The position numbers were made by a program, and so were the translations under genes. A stretch of 64,000 nt of DNA, from the NCBI GenBank assembly GCA_026636295.1, contig CP089456.1, forward strand, positions 620,001 to 684,000. Direction: 5' to 3'. Below, in pieces: positions 50,456 through 60,671 of the stretch. A model generated the notes under the pieces. It saw nothing but the letters and a program-made list of their open reading frames with translations, was not told where the DNA came from and searched no databases. This stretch comes from Medakamo hakoo. Its lineage: Eukaryota; Chlorophyta; Trebouxiophyceae; Coccomyxaceae. The number at the start of each line of letters is the position of its first letter. Within the stretch, counting starts at the first letter, position 1.

Positions 50456-51991
50456 ATGCGCCTGCCCCTCTTCCTGGCCGCCGCGGCCGCCTTCCTCCAC
50501 GCTCCCGAAGGTGTGGCAGCATGGTCCATCACCCACCCATGGCCGGACGAGAGCTGTGACGGGTCTGTGGTCCTCGTCGCTCGGCTCGGCGCCCACAACG
50601 CACGCGCGCCGCCCCTGTACCTTGCGCCATCCTTCTTGGGCCCACCCCTCCTGCCAGGCTCCACACTCACCGGCCGCCTGGCCCGGGCCGACCCACTGGA
50701 CGCGTGCGGCAAGTTGAAGGGCGTGCATCCAGGCTCCATCCTGGTCGCCGCGCGCGGAGCCTGCCCCTTCACGGCCAAGGCGGGCCGGGCGGCCGCGGCG
50801 GGCGCCGCCGGCCTCGTCCTCTACCAGGCAGGCGCCAACGACACGGCGGCCTGCTTCTTTGCGGGGGCGGGCAACGCGAGCGCCGCGGACGTCGCGGCCC
50901 TGCCGCCCACCTTCACCGCCGACGCGGCGACGGGCGCGGCCCTGCTGGACGCGGCGGGAGGGGACGCGTCGCTCACCATGCCCGACCTGGCCGGCCCGGA
51001 CCCCGGCGCCGCCGTCCTCTGGGCCCTGGCCGTGGCGGGCGTGTGCCTCGGCGCGGTCAGCGCGGCCCGGGCTGAGCTTGGCGCGGCTGGGCAGGAGGAG
51101 GGAGGAGGGGAGGGTGAGGCACTGACGGGCGACGGCCACGGCCGCCACCACCACGCCCCGACCCTCGACGCCCGGGCGGCCGCCTCGCTCGTCGGGCTGA
51201 TGGCTTGTGTTTTGTTGCTCGCGTTCGCCTTCCCGCGCACCGCCCGCCTGCTCTTGTCCGCCTGTTTCTTGGTGGGCGCGTCCGACGCGGCGTGGCGGGC
51301 GCTGAGTGCGGGCGGTGTGGCTATGGGCCTGCCTCGCTCCACCGCTCGCTTCACCGCGGCGGCGGCCACGGCCCTCACCACGCTGGCCTGGCTCGCCCGC
51401 GGCCCGCGCGGCGCCTGGCCCGTCCACGACGCGCTCGCCCTCGCGTTGGCGGCGTCCGTCCCGGCGGCCCTGCGCCTGGGCTCCCTGGCCTCCGCGCTCA
51501 CCCTGCTGGCCGTCGCCGCCGCGAACGACGTGTGGTGGGTGTTCCTCCAACCCCTGGTCACGCCGCACACGGGCAGCGTCATGGTGGCCGTCGCGTCGGG
51601 CACGCCCGCCCTCGTCTTCCTGGCGCCCCTGGTCCGGGGCGGCCCCCACGCGGGCGTGGCGTTGCTGGGCTTGGGCGACGTCGTCATTCCGGGCCTGGCC
51701 GTCGCGGCGGTCGCGCGCTGGGAAGCGGCCCACGGACGCCAGCGGGCGCCCCGGTGGCGGTGCACGGGCGCGGCGGTCGCTGGGTATGGGGTCGGCCTCG
51801 TCGCCACGTACGGCGCCCTCCTGGCGGGCGTGGGCGGCGGGGCCGGGCAGCCGGCGCTGCTGTACCTGTCGCCGTGCGTCGGCGCCGCGGCGCTCGCTGC
51901 GGCGGCGGCGGGTGGGGAGCTGCGGGCGCAGTGGGCTGGAGTGGGTCCTGGCGAGGTCCAGGGCGGGGAGAGGAGTGCCGAGGTAGCGTGA
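50456..51991 (+). CDS. signal peptide peptidase-like (SPPL) intramembrane aspartyl protease with PA domain
   Basis: Intronless, 511 residues. A signal peptide (MRLPLFLAAAAAFLHAP) is followed by a lumenal protease-associated (PA) domain (about 60-190: ILVAARGACPFTAKAGRAAA, AAGLVLYQAG). Nine hydrophobic helices follow. The catalytic GxGD motif is present as LLGLGDVVIPGLAV (about residue 404), and the PAL motif as QPALLYLSP (about 465). The other catalytic Asp normally sits in a YD motif; here it reads AANDVWWVFLQP (about 356), so the Asp is kept and the Tyr is Asn. SPPLs cleave type II membrane proteins in endosomes, Golgi or vacuole. A His-rich GHGRHHHAPTLDA loop separates the PA domain from the membrane core. 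Rps5 follows on the same strand. Confidence 0.93.
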   Translation: MRLPLFLAAAAAFLHAPEGVAAWSITHPWPDESCDGSVVLVARLGAHNARAPPLYLAPSFLGPPLLPGSTLTGRLARADPLDACGKLKGVHPGSILVAARGACPFTAKAGRAAAAGAAGLVLYQAGANDTAACFFAGAGNASAADVAALPPTFTADAATGAALLDAAGGDASLTMPDLAGPDPGAAVLWALAVAGVCLGAVSAARAELGAAGQEEGGGEGEALTGDGHGRHHHAPTLDARAAASLVGLMACVLLLAFAFPRTARLLLSACFLVGASDAAWRALSAGGVAMGLPRSTARFTAAAATALTTLAWLARGPRGAWPVHDALALALAASVPAALRLGSLASALTLLAVAAANDVWWVFLQPLVTPHTGSVMVAVASGTPALVFLAPLVRGGPHAGVALLGLGDVVIPGLAVAAVARWEAAHGRQRAPRWRCTGAAVAGYGVGLVATYGALLAGVGGGAGQPALLYLSPCVGAAALAAAAAGGELRAQWAGVGPGEVQGGERSAEVA

Positions 51992-52109
51992 GATGTGACT
52001 GTCTGGTCGAGGAAGAAAAAAACGTGCTCGCTCCACCTCCTCTCTCGTCCCAGGGCCTCACTCTTCTTTTCTCCCGTTTGTGCCGCGGAGAAACTACACA
52101 CCACCCCCA

Positions 52110-53460
52110 ATGCAGGCTCTCACCCGTGCTGCGCCCTGCGCAGCTATGCGTCCATCGACGGCGCGCGCGCCCGCCCGCGCCGCCATCGTCGCCCGCGCAT
52201 CGGCCGAAGCCGGCGCCGACTCCGACTCGGACATCGACCCGCTCTACATGGTCGCCGCCGACGACACCGCGGCCCGCCGCCGGACGGGCGGTGGTGGCCG
52301 TGGCGGTGGCCGTGGCGCGGGGGCGGGCCGCGGCGGCCGCGGCGCCGGCCGGCGCCGGGACGACGGCCCGGCCGAGCCCGAACTGACCGAGCGCGTCGTG
52401 CAGGTGCGGGAATTTGAGGGGCGAGAGGGAGCTTGCCGCCGTGCACAGCCGCCTCACGCGCTTGCGGTGGGCAGTGCACACGCGTAGTGTGCGAATGTGC
52501 ATGTGTGGGACGGGCGTGCAGCGTGGCACGCGCCCGTGGGGCGCGTCCAAAGCCAAGCGGCCGCGAAAAAACGGCGGCCGTCGCTCCGTGTCGGGGGAGC
52601 GCACACTCTCACCCTGCCCACCCCCCTCCACTCTCCCCCAACACACAGGTCTCCCGCGTCACCAAAGTCGTGAAAGGCGGCAAGCAGCTGTCCTTCCGGG
52701 CGGTCGTGGTTGTCGGCGACGAGAAGGGCAAGGTGAGGGCGCACACGCGAATCAGGAGCCTCTCACGCACGTCTGGAGCCTAGCCACGGGCGCGTGTGTG
52801 TGGCTCTCGGAGCGGCGGCGCATTTGCCGGGGGCGCGGCGGCGGCTAGTTACGGCGTTTTGGTCGGTCCTCGCTTCTCTGAGCGGGGCTGGTCGTCTCTG
52901 CTACGCTATGAAAGCGACGAGCGGGGATTGGGGGCCGTCCTGGCGCGGCCACGGCGCCCCGCAAGAGCCGGGGGAGCCGCGCCCGGCGGCTGCGCTCCCC
53001 CGACCTCCCTCCCCCGCACCCTCTCACCCCTCTCCCTCCCTCTCAACCCACACACACACACACGCACACACACACGCAGGTCGGCGTCGGCGTCGCCGCC
53101 GCCAAGGAGGTCGTCAACGCCGTCCAAAAAGCCGTCATCGACGCCAAGAAGTCCATGGTGTCCATCCCCCTGACGCGCGGGTCGACGTTCCCGCACCGCG
53201 CCGACGGGCGGGCGGGCGCCGCACACGTCATGCTCCGCCCCGCGTCCGAGGGCACGGGCGTCATCGCCGGCGGCGCCGTCCGCGTCGTCCTGGAGCTGGC
53301 CGGCGTGAAAAACGGTTTCGGCAAACAGCTGGGCTCGCCCAACCCGCTGAACAACGCGCGCGCGGCGGTGAACGGCCTGGCCGGCCAGCGCACGGTCGAC
53401 CAGGTCGCCGCGGAGCGCGGGCTGAGCGTCGGCGAGATGCTGGCGTACAAAAAGGCGTGA
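52110..53460 (+). CDS. rps5: plastid-type 30S ribosomal protein S5 (uS5c), nucleus-encoded
   Basis: Exons 52110-52403, 52649-52732 and 53080-53460 (252 residues). The S5 core reads [33 protein letters not shown], then [50 protein letters not shown] and [18 protein letters not shown], as in bacterial and chloroplast S5. The N-terminal 60 residues are Ala/Arg/Ser-rich ([20 protein letters not shown]), fitting a plastid transit peptide, and are followed by an RGG-rich linker ([16 protein letters not shown]). S5 lies at the mRNA entry site of the small subunit and affects decoding fidelity. The two introns (245 and 347 nt) have CA-rich 3' ends. Converges on V-ATPase subunit G, with 307 bp between stops. 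Confidence 0.94.
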
Positions 53461-53767
53461 CATCTTCCTGACGTGAAGTCGCCCGGAGCCCAGCGTGCGG
53501 TGTGCGGGGGATTGAGAGGAGTGGCGTCCACATTTGAGAGGGGCGGGGACGGAGAGAGACTGGCGGGAGGGAGAAACAAAACAAAACAAAAAACTGTTCT
53601 TCTTTTTTTTCGCTCGCACGCACGCGCAACGACCGTTTTCTTTTTGGGTTTTTGCTCTTTTTCTACACACAGCACACACACACCACGGGAGAAAACACGG
53701 CACGAGAGGGAAGGCCCGCGCGCCGCCCGTCGCGCAACTCTCCCACCCAGTTTCCGTTTCCCACCCC
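53461..53767. other. intergenic between convergent rps5 and V-ATPase G
   Basis: 307 bp with T-runs, an AAACAAAAC repeat and CA-rich parts. It holds both 3' ends. No gene recognised. Confidence 0.45.
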
Positions 53768-54602
53768 TCACCGCCCGCTGGCGGACTTGACCGCCGTCAC
53801 GTGCGCCAGGAGCGCGTCCACCACTTTACCCGCCCGGGACGCGGCTTTGGCCTCCATGGCTTGCACGTCGGCCGCGGCCTGGGCGGCCAAGCGGTCGGCG
53901 GCTTCGCCCGACGCGGCGGTGGACTGTTTTTTTTTTCAAGGGGACAGGGTCGGTTGAGAGCGTTGGAGGCGAGGGCGGACGGGCGCCTGGAGAACGGCCG
54001 CACCACCCCACTCCCTCCTTACCTCTGCCAGCGCGCGCTGGTACGCTTCCTCCCGCGTGGCTTTGAATGCCGCGATTTCGCGGTCGGCCTCGGCTTTCGC
54101 TTCCTTCAAGCGGTCGGCCTTGGCTGTGGGGTGTGGGGGTGGTTGAAGAGTGGGGCGGGGAGAACGTGAGAGCGCTCGTCGGGCAGAAGGGCGCATCGGG
54201 GAAGGCTCCAACTCCAGTGCGTAGACCTTAAACATCCGCAATACACCTCCACGGTGTCAAAGTCTCAGAAAAGAGCGTGGAGCCGGCGTCCGGCGCCGGA
54301 AACCAAAACCAATCAAACACGCGCTCGCGAATGGTCCACGAGTGGAAAACGGACGGGGGTGGCGGTGGTGCTGACGCGCGAAGGCGGTCAAACGCTGTGC
54401 AAGTGTTGCACCAATGCCAAACACACTGTCGACACGGGCGCGGCCGGCAGGCAACGGGTTTCTGGGTGGCGGGAGGGCGCGGGGGGCGAAAGAAACTCCC
54501 CTTCACACACGCACCCTTGCGCGCTTTGGCGACGACCTGCTGGGCTTCGGCTTCCGCAGCCAGCAGGCGCTGGATGCCGTCCTGGCCAGAGGAGACCTGC
54601 AT
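53768..54602 (-). CDS. VMA10: V-type H+-ATPase subunit G
   Basis: Exons 54602-54515, 54123-54023 and 53923-53768 (114 residues, the usual length for the family). Begins with SSGQDGIQRLLAAEAEAQQ, matching the GIQxLLxAExxA hallmark, followed by VVAKARKAKADRLKEAKAEAD, EIAAFKATREEAY, and a C-terminal part of Ala/Lys helices (AADRLAAQAAADVQAMEAKA). Subunit G pairs with E in the peripheral stalk that links V1 to Vo, so it acts at vacuolar and endosomal membranes. The long coiled-coil character fits. The introns are 391 and 99 nt. It shares a 184-bp divergent promoter with RPL3. Confidence 0.94.
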
Positions 54603-54786
54603 TGTCTCGGAGGGTGGGCGGAGGCCTTCCGGAAAAGCTGAGAGGGGGAGGGGAGACGCGTCTCGAAGGGGGGAAATGCCCAGAGTGAAGACGGGAGGGA
54701 GTGCGAGCGTTCTTCTCTCTTTCACCCATACCAGCATTCTTTGGAGAGGGCGACCCCGTCCTCACCCCTAGCACACACCTGCAGCG

Positions 54787-55537
54787 ATGTCTCACTGCAA
54801 GTTCGAACGTGAGTCTCCTCTGCGCACGCGCGGGGTATTGGAGGGAGCGGGTGGGCGCGGCTGGCGGGAGGCCGGGGCCAAACGCAAGCAGACGGCGGCC
54901 CGGCGCGCCTTCCAATCAGACAGTCGCGCCAGTGGCGCCCAGGCCGCCGCAGTGAGGCTGGCGCCGCAGGCGACGGGCGCTCCGATGCCTGATCCAGAGT
55001 CTGGACGGTGGCCGGGCGATGGCGTGGCGAGGCACGCCGCCACGGCCGGCCCCGCGCCTGAGCCTTTGGCCGTCGTCTCGCGAAAGAACGGCTTGGCTTG
55101 TCCGTCGCGGCCCTCCTGGCGCCAGGGCCCGTGCCCTGCCGCGCTTCCGCCGCTTGCATGTAACGCACAGGCGTGTCTAGAACGCCGTTGCGAGGTTGGG
55201 AGTGGGGGTAGGAGCCTCCATGACTTCGGCCCTCGCGCGCGACCAAATGCGGAGCGATCGTCGCCCGGGCCTGTGGCGGCTCGCTCCTGCGGCGGCCACC
55301 CCAGCCGCACCCACGCGCCACCAACCGCTTGCCTGTGTGTTTTGAATGCACGCTGGGTCCTTGTTGTACCCGCTTGCGGCGGCAAAAGGGCTGATGAGCG
55401 ATCCCAGCCCCTGGCGCTGGCCTGAGGCGGCTTGCTTCTGCGCGCGCCGCCCACAGCTGAGAGACGCCGCCGAAAGGAAACCCACCCCCGCCCTCGACAC
55501 TGGGTCCGCTCACGCACTCCCACTCCCCCCACACACG

Positions 55538-55636
<99 letters not shown>

Positions 55637-56782
55637 CCCCGCCACGGCTCGCTGGGCTTCCTGCCCAAAAAGCGGTGCCGCCGCGGCCGCGGCAAGGTCA
55701 AGTCCTTCCCCAAGGACGACCCGACCAAGTCGCCGCACCTCACCGCTTTCATGGGCTACAAGGCCGGCATGACGCACATCGTCCGCGACGTCGAGAAGCC
55801 CGGCTCCAAGCTGCACAAGAAGGAGACGTGCGAGGCGGTCACCCTGGTGGAGGCGCCCCCCATGGTCGTCGTCGGCGTCGTGGGCTACGTCCCCACCGTG
55901 CGCGGCCTGCGCACGCTCGGCACGGTCTGGGCGGAGCACCTGGGCGACGAGGTCCGCCGCCGCTTCTACAAGAACTGGTACAAGTCCAAGAAGAAGGCGT
56001 TCACCAAGTACGCGGGCGCGGCGTACGGCGGCAAGGACGGCGCCAAGTCCGCGGCGGCGACGCTGGAGCAGCTGAAGAAGCACGCGACGGTCGTGCGCGT
56101 CCTCGCCCACACCCAGGTCCGCAAGGTGTCCATCGGCCAGAAGAAGGCGCACCTGGCCGAGATCCAGGTCAACGGCGGCAGCACGGAGGAGAAGGTCGAC
56201 TTCGCGGTCGGCCTGTTCGAGCAGGCCGTCCCCATCGACGCCGTCTTCGCCAAGGACGAGATGATCGACACGATTGCGATCACCAAGGGCCGCGGCACGG
56301 AGGGCGTCGTCACCCGGTGGGGCGTGACCCGCCTGCCGCGCAAGACGCACCGCGGCCTGCGCAAGGTGGCGTGCATCGGCGCCTGGCACCCGTCCCGCGT
56401 CTCCTGGACGGTCGCCCGGGCGGGCCAGCACGGCTTCCACCACCGCACCGAAATGAACAAGAAGGTGTACAAGCTGGGCAAGGCGGGCGAGGACTCGCAC
56501 GGCGCGGCCACGGACTTTGACCTGACGGAGAAGCCCATCACCCCGCTGGGCGGCTTCCCGCACTACGGCGTCATCAACGAGGACTACGTCATGCTCAAGG
56601 GCGCGGTCCCCGGCCCCAAGAAGCGCGTCATCACGCTGCGCAAGTCGCTCGTCGCCCAGACCTCGCGCTCGGCCCTGGAGGAGATCAAGCTGAAGTTCAT
56701 CGACACGTCCTCCAAGTTCGGGCACGGCCGGTTCCAGACGGCGGAGGAGAAGGCCAAGACGCTGGGCCGGGTCAAGGCGTGA
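54787..56782 (+). CDS. RPL3: cytosolic large-subunit ribosomal protein L3 (uL3)
   Basis: Exon 1 is 54787-54808 (7 codons and one base) and exon 2 is 55635-56782; the protein is 389 residues. [20 protein letters not shown] matches the start of eukaryotic L3 ([18 protein letters not shown]); the His codon is split by the intron. All of exon 2 is conserved ([53 protein letters not shown]). uL3 helps shape the peptidyl-transferase centre. Arg4 is Cys here, a minor change. Low tolerance for variation and codon use are in keeping with high expression. The 826-nt intron, the longest in the window, ends in a run of about 46 CA dinucleotides before CAG. TGTAA follows at 56902. It converges on the Rieske gene. 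Confidence 0.97.
55377..55472 (+). ncRNA. possible C/D-box snoRNA in the RPL3 intron (weak)
   Basis: TGATGA at 55392-55397 and CTGA at 55457-55460 are spaced as C and D boxes, and CGGCGGC at 55377-55383 could pair with GCCGCCG at 55466-55472 as a terminal stem. L3 genes host intronic snoRNAs in animals. However, the base before TGATGA is C rather than a purine, no clear C'/D' pair is visible, and the terminal stem is GC-rich and not well spaced. Speculative. Confidence 0.18.
55542..55634. repeat. (CA)n microsatellite at the 3' end of the RPL3 intron
   Basis: About 46 uninterrupted CA dinucleotides ending in CAG, the splice acceptor of RPL3. Confidence 0.95.
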
Positions 56783-56901
56783 GCCGTGCGTGCGGGCCCT
56801 CACCCCCGTGTGTCATTTTTCTGTTTCCGTGCCGTTGCTTTGTGTGTGGCACACGCTCTGTCGACAGGTGTGGTCTGGCGGGCGGGGGGGTGGGTGGCGA
56901 G

Positions 56902-56906
56902 TGTAA
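56902..56906 (+). terminator. TGTAA poly(A) signal candidate for RPL3
   Basis: TGTAA 120 nt after the stop codon, followed by an A-rich stretch. Consistent with the chlorophyte signal. Confidence 0.5.
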
Positions 56907-57035
56907 GAAAACAACACACACCCGCCGCGCCCCGTTGCCTGGCGCCCCCTGTTTTTTCAACTGCGTTTTGCTGTCTGTGCGTGTGCGTGTGCCCCGTCCG
57001 TTGTGTGCCCCGTCCCCTCGCTGTCTAACACGCTC

Positions 57036-58696
57036 TCACTCATCCATCGCGACGACCCCACCACCCCCGCCCCGCCCGCCGCGCGCGCCGAAGAAGGCGT
57101 CCAGCGTCAGCTGCTGGCCCGGCGTCCCGGCGAGCGGGGCGCGCACAACACCCGCCGCCAGCGGTGGCGGCCGGGCCGCCGCCCGTTCCAGGACCGCCCG
57201 GCGGGCGGCTGCGCCGCGCGCCGCAAACGCGGCCGGGCCGCCGGGCGACGGCGGGCCAGGCGGCAGCGCGGGCGCGCCCAAGCCGACCGCGGGACCTGCG
57301 CCAGCAGCAGCCTGGACGGGCGCTTTAGGCGGCGCGGCGGCCGGGGCCGCGCCGCCCAGACCGCCGGACGCGGCGCGCTTGGCCCGAAAGACGGCGGGCA
57401 GGCCGCCGCCGACGGTGCCGCCGCCGGGCGCGGTCGGCGCCCACCCCGCAAACGGCGTCAGCGGGCCCTGGCCGGCGGCCCCGGCACCCTCCCCGCTCGT
57501 GGACGCGCGGGCGGCAAAGCCCTCGCTGCCGCTGGCGCCGCCACCGCTGCCGCCACTGCTCAGCGCGGGCGGCGGCGAGGAGGATGACGTGTCGCGCCCG
57601 TCGTCCTCGTACGCCATGGGCCGGGGCGCGCCGCGGGCCGTGGCGGTGGCCAGCCCCACGGCCCGGCGCGGACTCACGGGGAAGGCGCCCAGGCCGACGC
57701 CGGCCGCGCCGGGCGGGCGGGGGGGGACGGGCCACGTGGACCCCCCGGGACCGCCGCCGCGCCCGCCCCCCGTCGCATTGTACCGGTCGCACGGCCGGGG
57801 CGGGCCGCCGTCCTGGACCAGCACCCGCAGCGTGCCGTCGGTGTCGACGAAGACGGGGTGGACCCGGTGCGGCGGCGGGCCGTCCGGGTCGCCCTGGGAG
57901 GGCAGGGCGGCCGCGTCGCCCTGGGACGTGGCCACGACAAAGACCTCGCCGTCCAGGTTGGTGTCCAGGCACCGGCCGTCGGCCAGGTCGATGCGCCGGC
58001 CGTGGACGGGGCAGCGCACGACGCAGTGGCCGTGGAAGTCTTCGATGTCGCCGGCCCCGCCCAGGTCGCCGCCCTGGTGGAAGCAGCGCGAGTCAAAGGC
58101 GTAGACCTGTGGTCCCACCGGTGGGAGGGGAGGGGGGGGGAGGGGGCAGGCGGGGTGTGGGAAGGTTGAGTGCGGCGGCGGCGGAGAGCAGAGAGTGTGG
58201 GAGCGAGGGTGACGCGCCCGGAAAGCACCGGCCCCGGCCCCTCCACACGCCACACTCCACTCACCTGGCCGTTGTGCTTGAGGATGGTGATGAGGCGGCC
58301 CTGGACTTCCTGTCGGTTGGGCGGGCGAATTCGGGGAGAAAGGAAACAAGAAGATGAGAGGAAACATTGCAACTGCCGCGAAAGGTGACGCGGCGCGCCC
58401 CGAAAAGAAATGGTTGCGGACCCTCGGCCGGCGCGCCGCCCTCATGGCCGGGGTGGCACGGGTGTTGGCTGCACACAGAGAGCGGGAGCGAGGTGGTGGT
58501 GCGCGGCGGTGCTCGGGAGGGCCCGCAGACAATGGACAGGAGCCGTTGCTCGTGGGCAAACGCATGCGTCGCTGGAAAGCAGCAAGGAGAGACGGAAGCC
58601 TCGCTGCTCCCCGGCGCCTCCTGCTGAAAATTGACTCACCCGGTGGACGCGGCGCCCGCCGTCCAGTTCGCTGATATGGAGGCCCAGGGCTTGCAT
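57036..58696 (-). CDS. Rieske [2Fe-2S] domain protein (RFESD-like) with C-terminal PIP-box-like motif
   Basis: Exons 58696-58640, 58309-58265 and 58106-57036 (390 residues). Residues 1-150 are a single Rieske domain like that of RFESD: VYAFDSRCFHQGGDLGG, GDIEDFHGHCVVRCPVHGRR. The cluster ligands are Cys42 and His44, and Cys66 and His69. A VATSQGDAAALPSQ loop and TDGTLRVLVQDGG complete the fold. Rieske proteins carry electrons; partner and substrate are unknown here, with no oxygenase catalytic domain. About 230 residues of Pro/Gly/Ala-rich, probably disordered sequence follow. Near the end is QLTLDAFF (366-373), an exact match to the PCNA-interaction consensus Q-x-x-L-x-x-F-F. No transit peptide is evident. 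It shares a 477-bp divergent promoter with the SABATH-like gene. Confidence 0.88.
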
Positions 58697-59173
58697 TTGC
58701 GAGCGTCGCTTTGGCCCTGGTGACGGAGACGGGGAGCAGCGCGCGCGCGTGTGCTGTTTTCGCTAGGGTTGGGGTCTGCTGCGCTGTCCACCGGCAGAGC
58801 AACGCGCCGGCAGTTGCGAGAGCCGGGGGCGTAGGTGTGTGAGACCGGAAATTCACGCCAGGCTTTGTGGCGCGCGTTGGGGAGGTCCCTGCCAGCGAAA
58901 CTGCGGGCGTCTCGGGAGACGACGAACGGAAAATGAAGTGAAGCCGTAAAAAAAAGCGTTCCTCCAAAGCACACATTGAAGCGGCGAGTCTCCGCCAGGC
59001 CCGCCACCCCGTCCCACCCAGCTTTCCAACACGCCCAGAGTGTGGCGTGGCTCGCTCGTGTCTCGATTCAGGGGTTGCATCCCAAACGACGCCCGCCTCG
59101 CCCTCAGTTGGCAGGGCGACACGAGCAGCCCGCGACGCCCGGCGCCACCTCCTCCATCAACAACTATCCCACC
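58697..59173. other. divergent promoter region, Rieske / SABATH-like
   Basis: 477 bp between start codons. No core promoter element or gene recognised. Confidence 0.45.
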
Positions 59174-60598
59174 ATGGTCGCCGCCGACTCCCCACTCCCA
59201 GCCGTCACGACGACGGCGCCTGCACCGCTGACCCGCACCTCCATCGACCCGCCGGCCCTGTCCTGTCCCCTAGCCTCGCCCACCGCCCGGTGCGCCACCC
59301 CGCCCGGCGGCGACGCGTTTGCCGCCTTCCAGCCCTGGCTGGCCTCGGCCCTGGGCGTCGCCAGTGACGGCGGCGCGGCCGCGGCCAGGGCGCTCGCGGC
59401 CCTGGACGCGCCGCGCCTGCCTCCTGGCGCTACGCCCTGCATCGCCGTCTACGGCTGCGCCGACGCGCCGTGTGATGTCGCGGGCCGGGCGGTGGGCCTG
59501 GCCGACCTCGTCGCGTCCGCCGGCCTTTTGGGCGGCGGCGACGGCCGCGCCGCGAAGGCGCCCGAACCTCCAGCCCCGGCCCTGCTCGCGCTCTTTGTCG
59601 ACGGCCCGGGCGCCGTGGACTGGGCCGCCCTCGCGTCCGCCGCCGCCGCCGCGTCCGCGTCGTCGACGGGCTCGCGCGCCTGGTGCGCTGGCGCGGCCTG
59701 CCCGCCGTGCGTCCCGGCCCTCATCCCGCGCGCCCTGCACTGCGCCGCGCCCGCCGGCCCGCCAGGGTCCGTCTTGGCGGGCGTCCTCGCCGGCGGCGAC
59801 GGCCTCGTCCGCCTGGCGTCCGCGCCCACGGATGACGGCGGCGGTCCGCCTTCCGACGGTCCGCCGCCCTTTTGGTGCCGGGACGGGTCGCCGACCCCGC
59901 ACCCGGCCTGGGCGAGGCAGGCGCGCGCGGACGCAGTCACCTTCCTGCGCGCGCGCGCGCTCGAGACCGCGCCCGGCGGCCTGCTGCTGATCGTGACGCC
60001 GGGCGCCATGGGCGCGGTGTGCGCGGGCGCCGGCGCGCTGGACGCGGTGCGGGACGCGGCCGCCGCCGCCGCGGCCGACGGGCACGTCGACCGCTGCCTG
60101 TTGGACGGGTTCCGTGCGCCCCTCTACTTTTACGAGGCGCGCGACCTGGAAGCCGCCGCGTCGTCGACCGGGGAGTGGGCCGTGCTGCAGCGCGGCGCCG
60201 TCACGCTGCCCTCCCTGGTCGACGACTTCAAGGCTGGCGCCCTGTCCGCCGACGCGTACGGCGCGGCCGTCGCGGCGGCGGGGCGCGCCCTGGTCGGCCC
60301 GCCCCTGCGCGCGGCGCTGGGACTGGATGATGCCGCCATGGACGCGCTGTTCGCCCGGGCGGCGGCCTTGGTGGCGGCCCGGCCGGACCGGTACCCCGTC
60401 CGCAACGCCCAGGCGGCCGTGCTGCTGCGGCGGCGGGGCGGGGGTGGCGCCGGCGCCGGCGCCGGCGCGCCTCCACCCGCAGCAGCTGCGCCGCGCCAAC
60501 CCCCACCCAGCGGCCGGGCCGGCTCCCGGTGGGCGGGCCGCCTGTGGCCGCCCGTCGCGGACGCGTGGGCGTCCCGCCGCCGGTCCACCGACATCTGA
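59174..60598 (+). CDS. SABATH-like SAM-dependent carboxyl methyltransferase
   Basis: A single exon of 474 residues. The pattern of the plant SABATH family (Methyltransf_7) is recognisable in order: a helix ending in ARADAVTFLRARALETAPGG (family: LFLRxRxxELVPGG), LLLIVTPG, FRAPLYFYEARDLEAA (family: PxYxPxxEE), STGEWAVLQRGAVTLP, and a C-terminal GRALVGPPLRAALGLDDAAMDALF (family: RAxxEPLLxxHFG). The N-terminal SAM-binding region is divergent and Ala/Gly-rich. SABATH enzymes methylate small carboxylic acids (salicylate, jasmonate, gibberellins) or N atoms; the substrate is unknown. The C-terminus is Arg/Pro-rich and may be disordered. The call is at superfamily level. The last codons and stop are duplicated downstream as part of a direct repeat around a plastid DNA insertion. 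Confidence 0.72.
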   Translation: MVAADSPLPAVTTTAPAPLTRTSIDPPALSCPLASPTARCATPPGGDAFAAFQPWLASALGVASDGGAAAARALAALDAPRLPPGATPCIAVYGCADAPCDVAGRAVGLADLVASAGLLGGGDGRAAKAPEPPAPALLALFVDGPGAVDWAALASAAAAASASSTGSRAWCAGAACPPCVPALIPRALHCAAPAGPPGSVLAGVLAGGDGLVRLASAPTDDGGGPPSDGPPPFWCRDGSPTPHPAWARQARADAVTFLRARALETAPGGLLLIVTPGAMGAVCAGAGALDAVRDAAAAAAADGHVDRCLLDGFRAPLYFYEARDLEAAASSTGEWAVLQRGAVTLPSLVDDFKAGALSADAYGAAVAAAGRALVGPPLRAALGLDDAAMDALFARAAALVAARPDRYPVRNAQAAVLLRRRGGGGAGAGAGAPPPAAAAPRQPPPSGRAGSRWAGRLWPPVADAWASRRRSTDI

Positions 60599-60671
60599 TT
60601 GAAAAGGGTGTGGTCGGAGCGTGTTGTTGTTTTTTGTGTTGTGTGGTCACCTCTCCGCGGAGAAAAAAAAA
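60586..60671 (+). repeat. 86-bp direct repeat, copy 1
   Basis: Starts inside the last codons of the SABATH-like gene and ends in an A-run. It is identical to 60796-60881. It contains a 12-bp palindrome (TCTCCGCGGAGA, 60652-60663). The A-run is 16 long in this copy and 9 in the other, so the boundary within the run is approximate. Confidence 0.93.
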
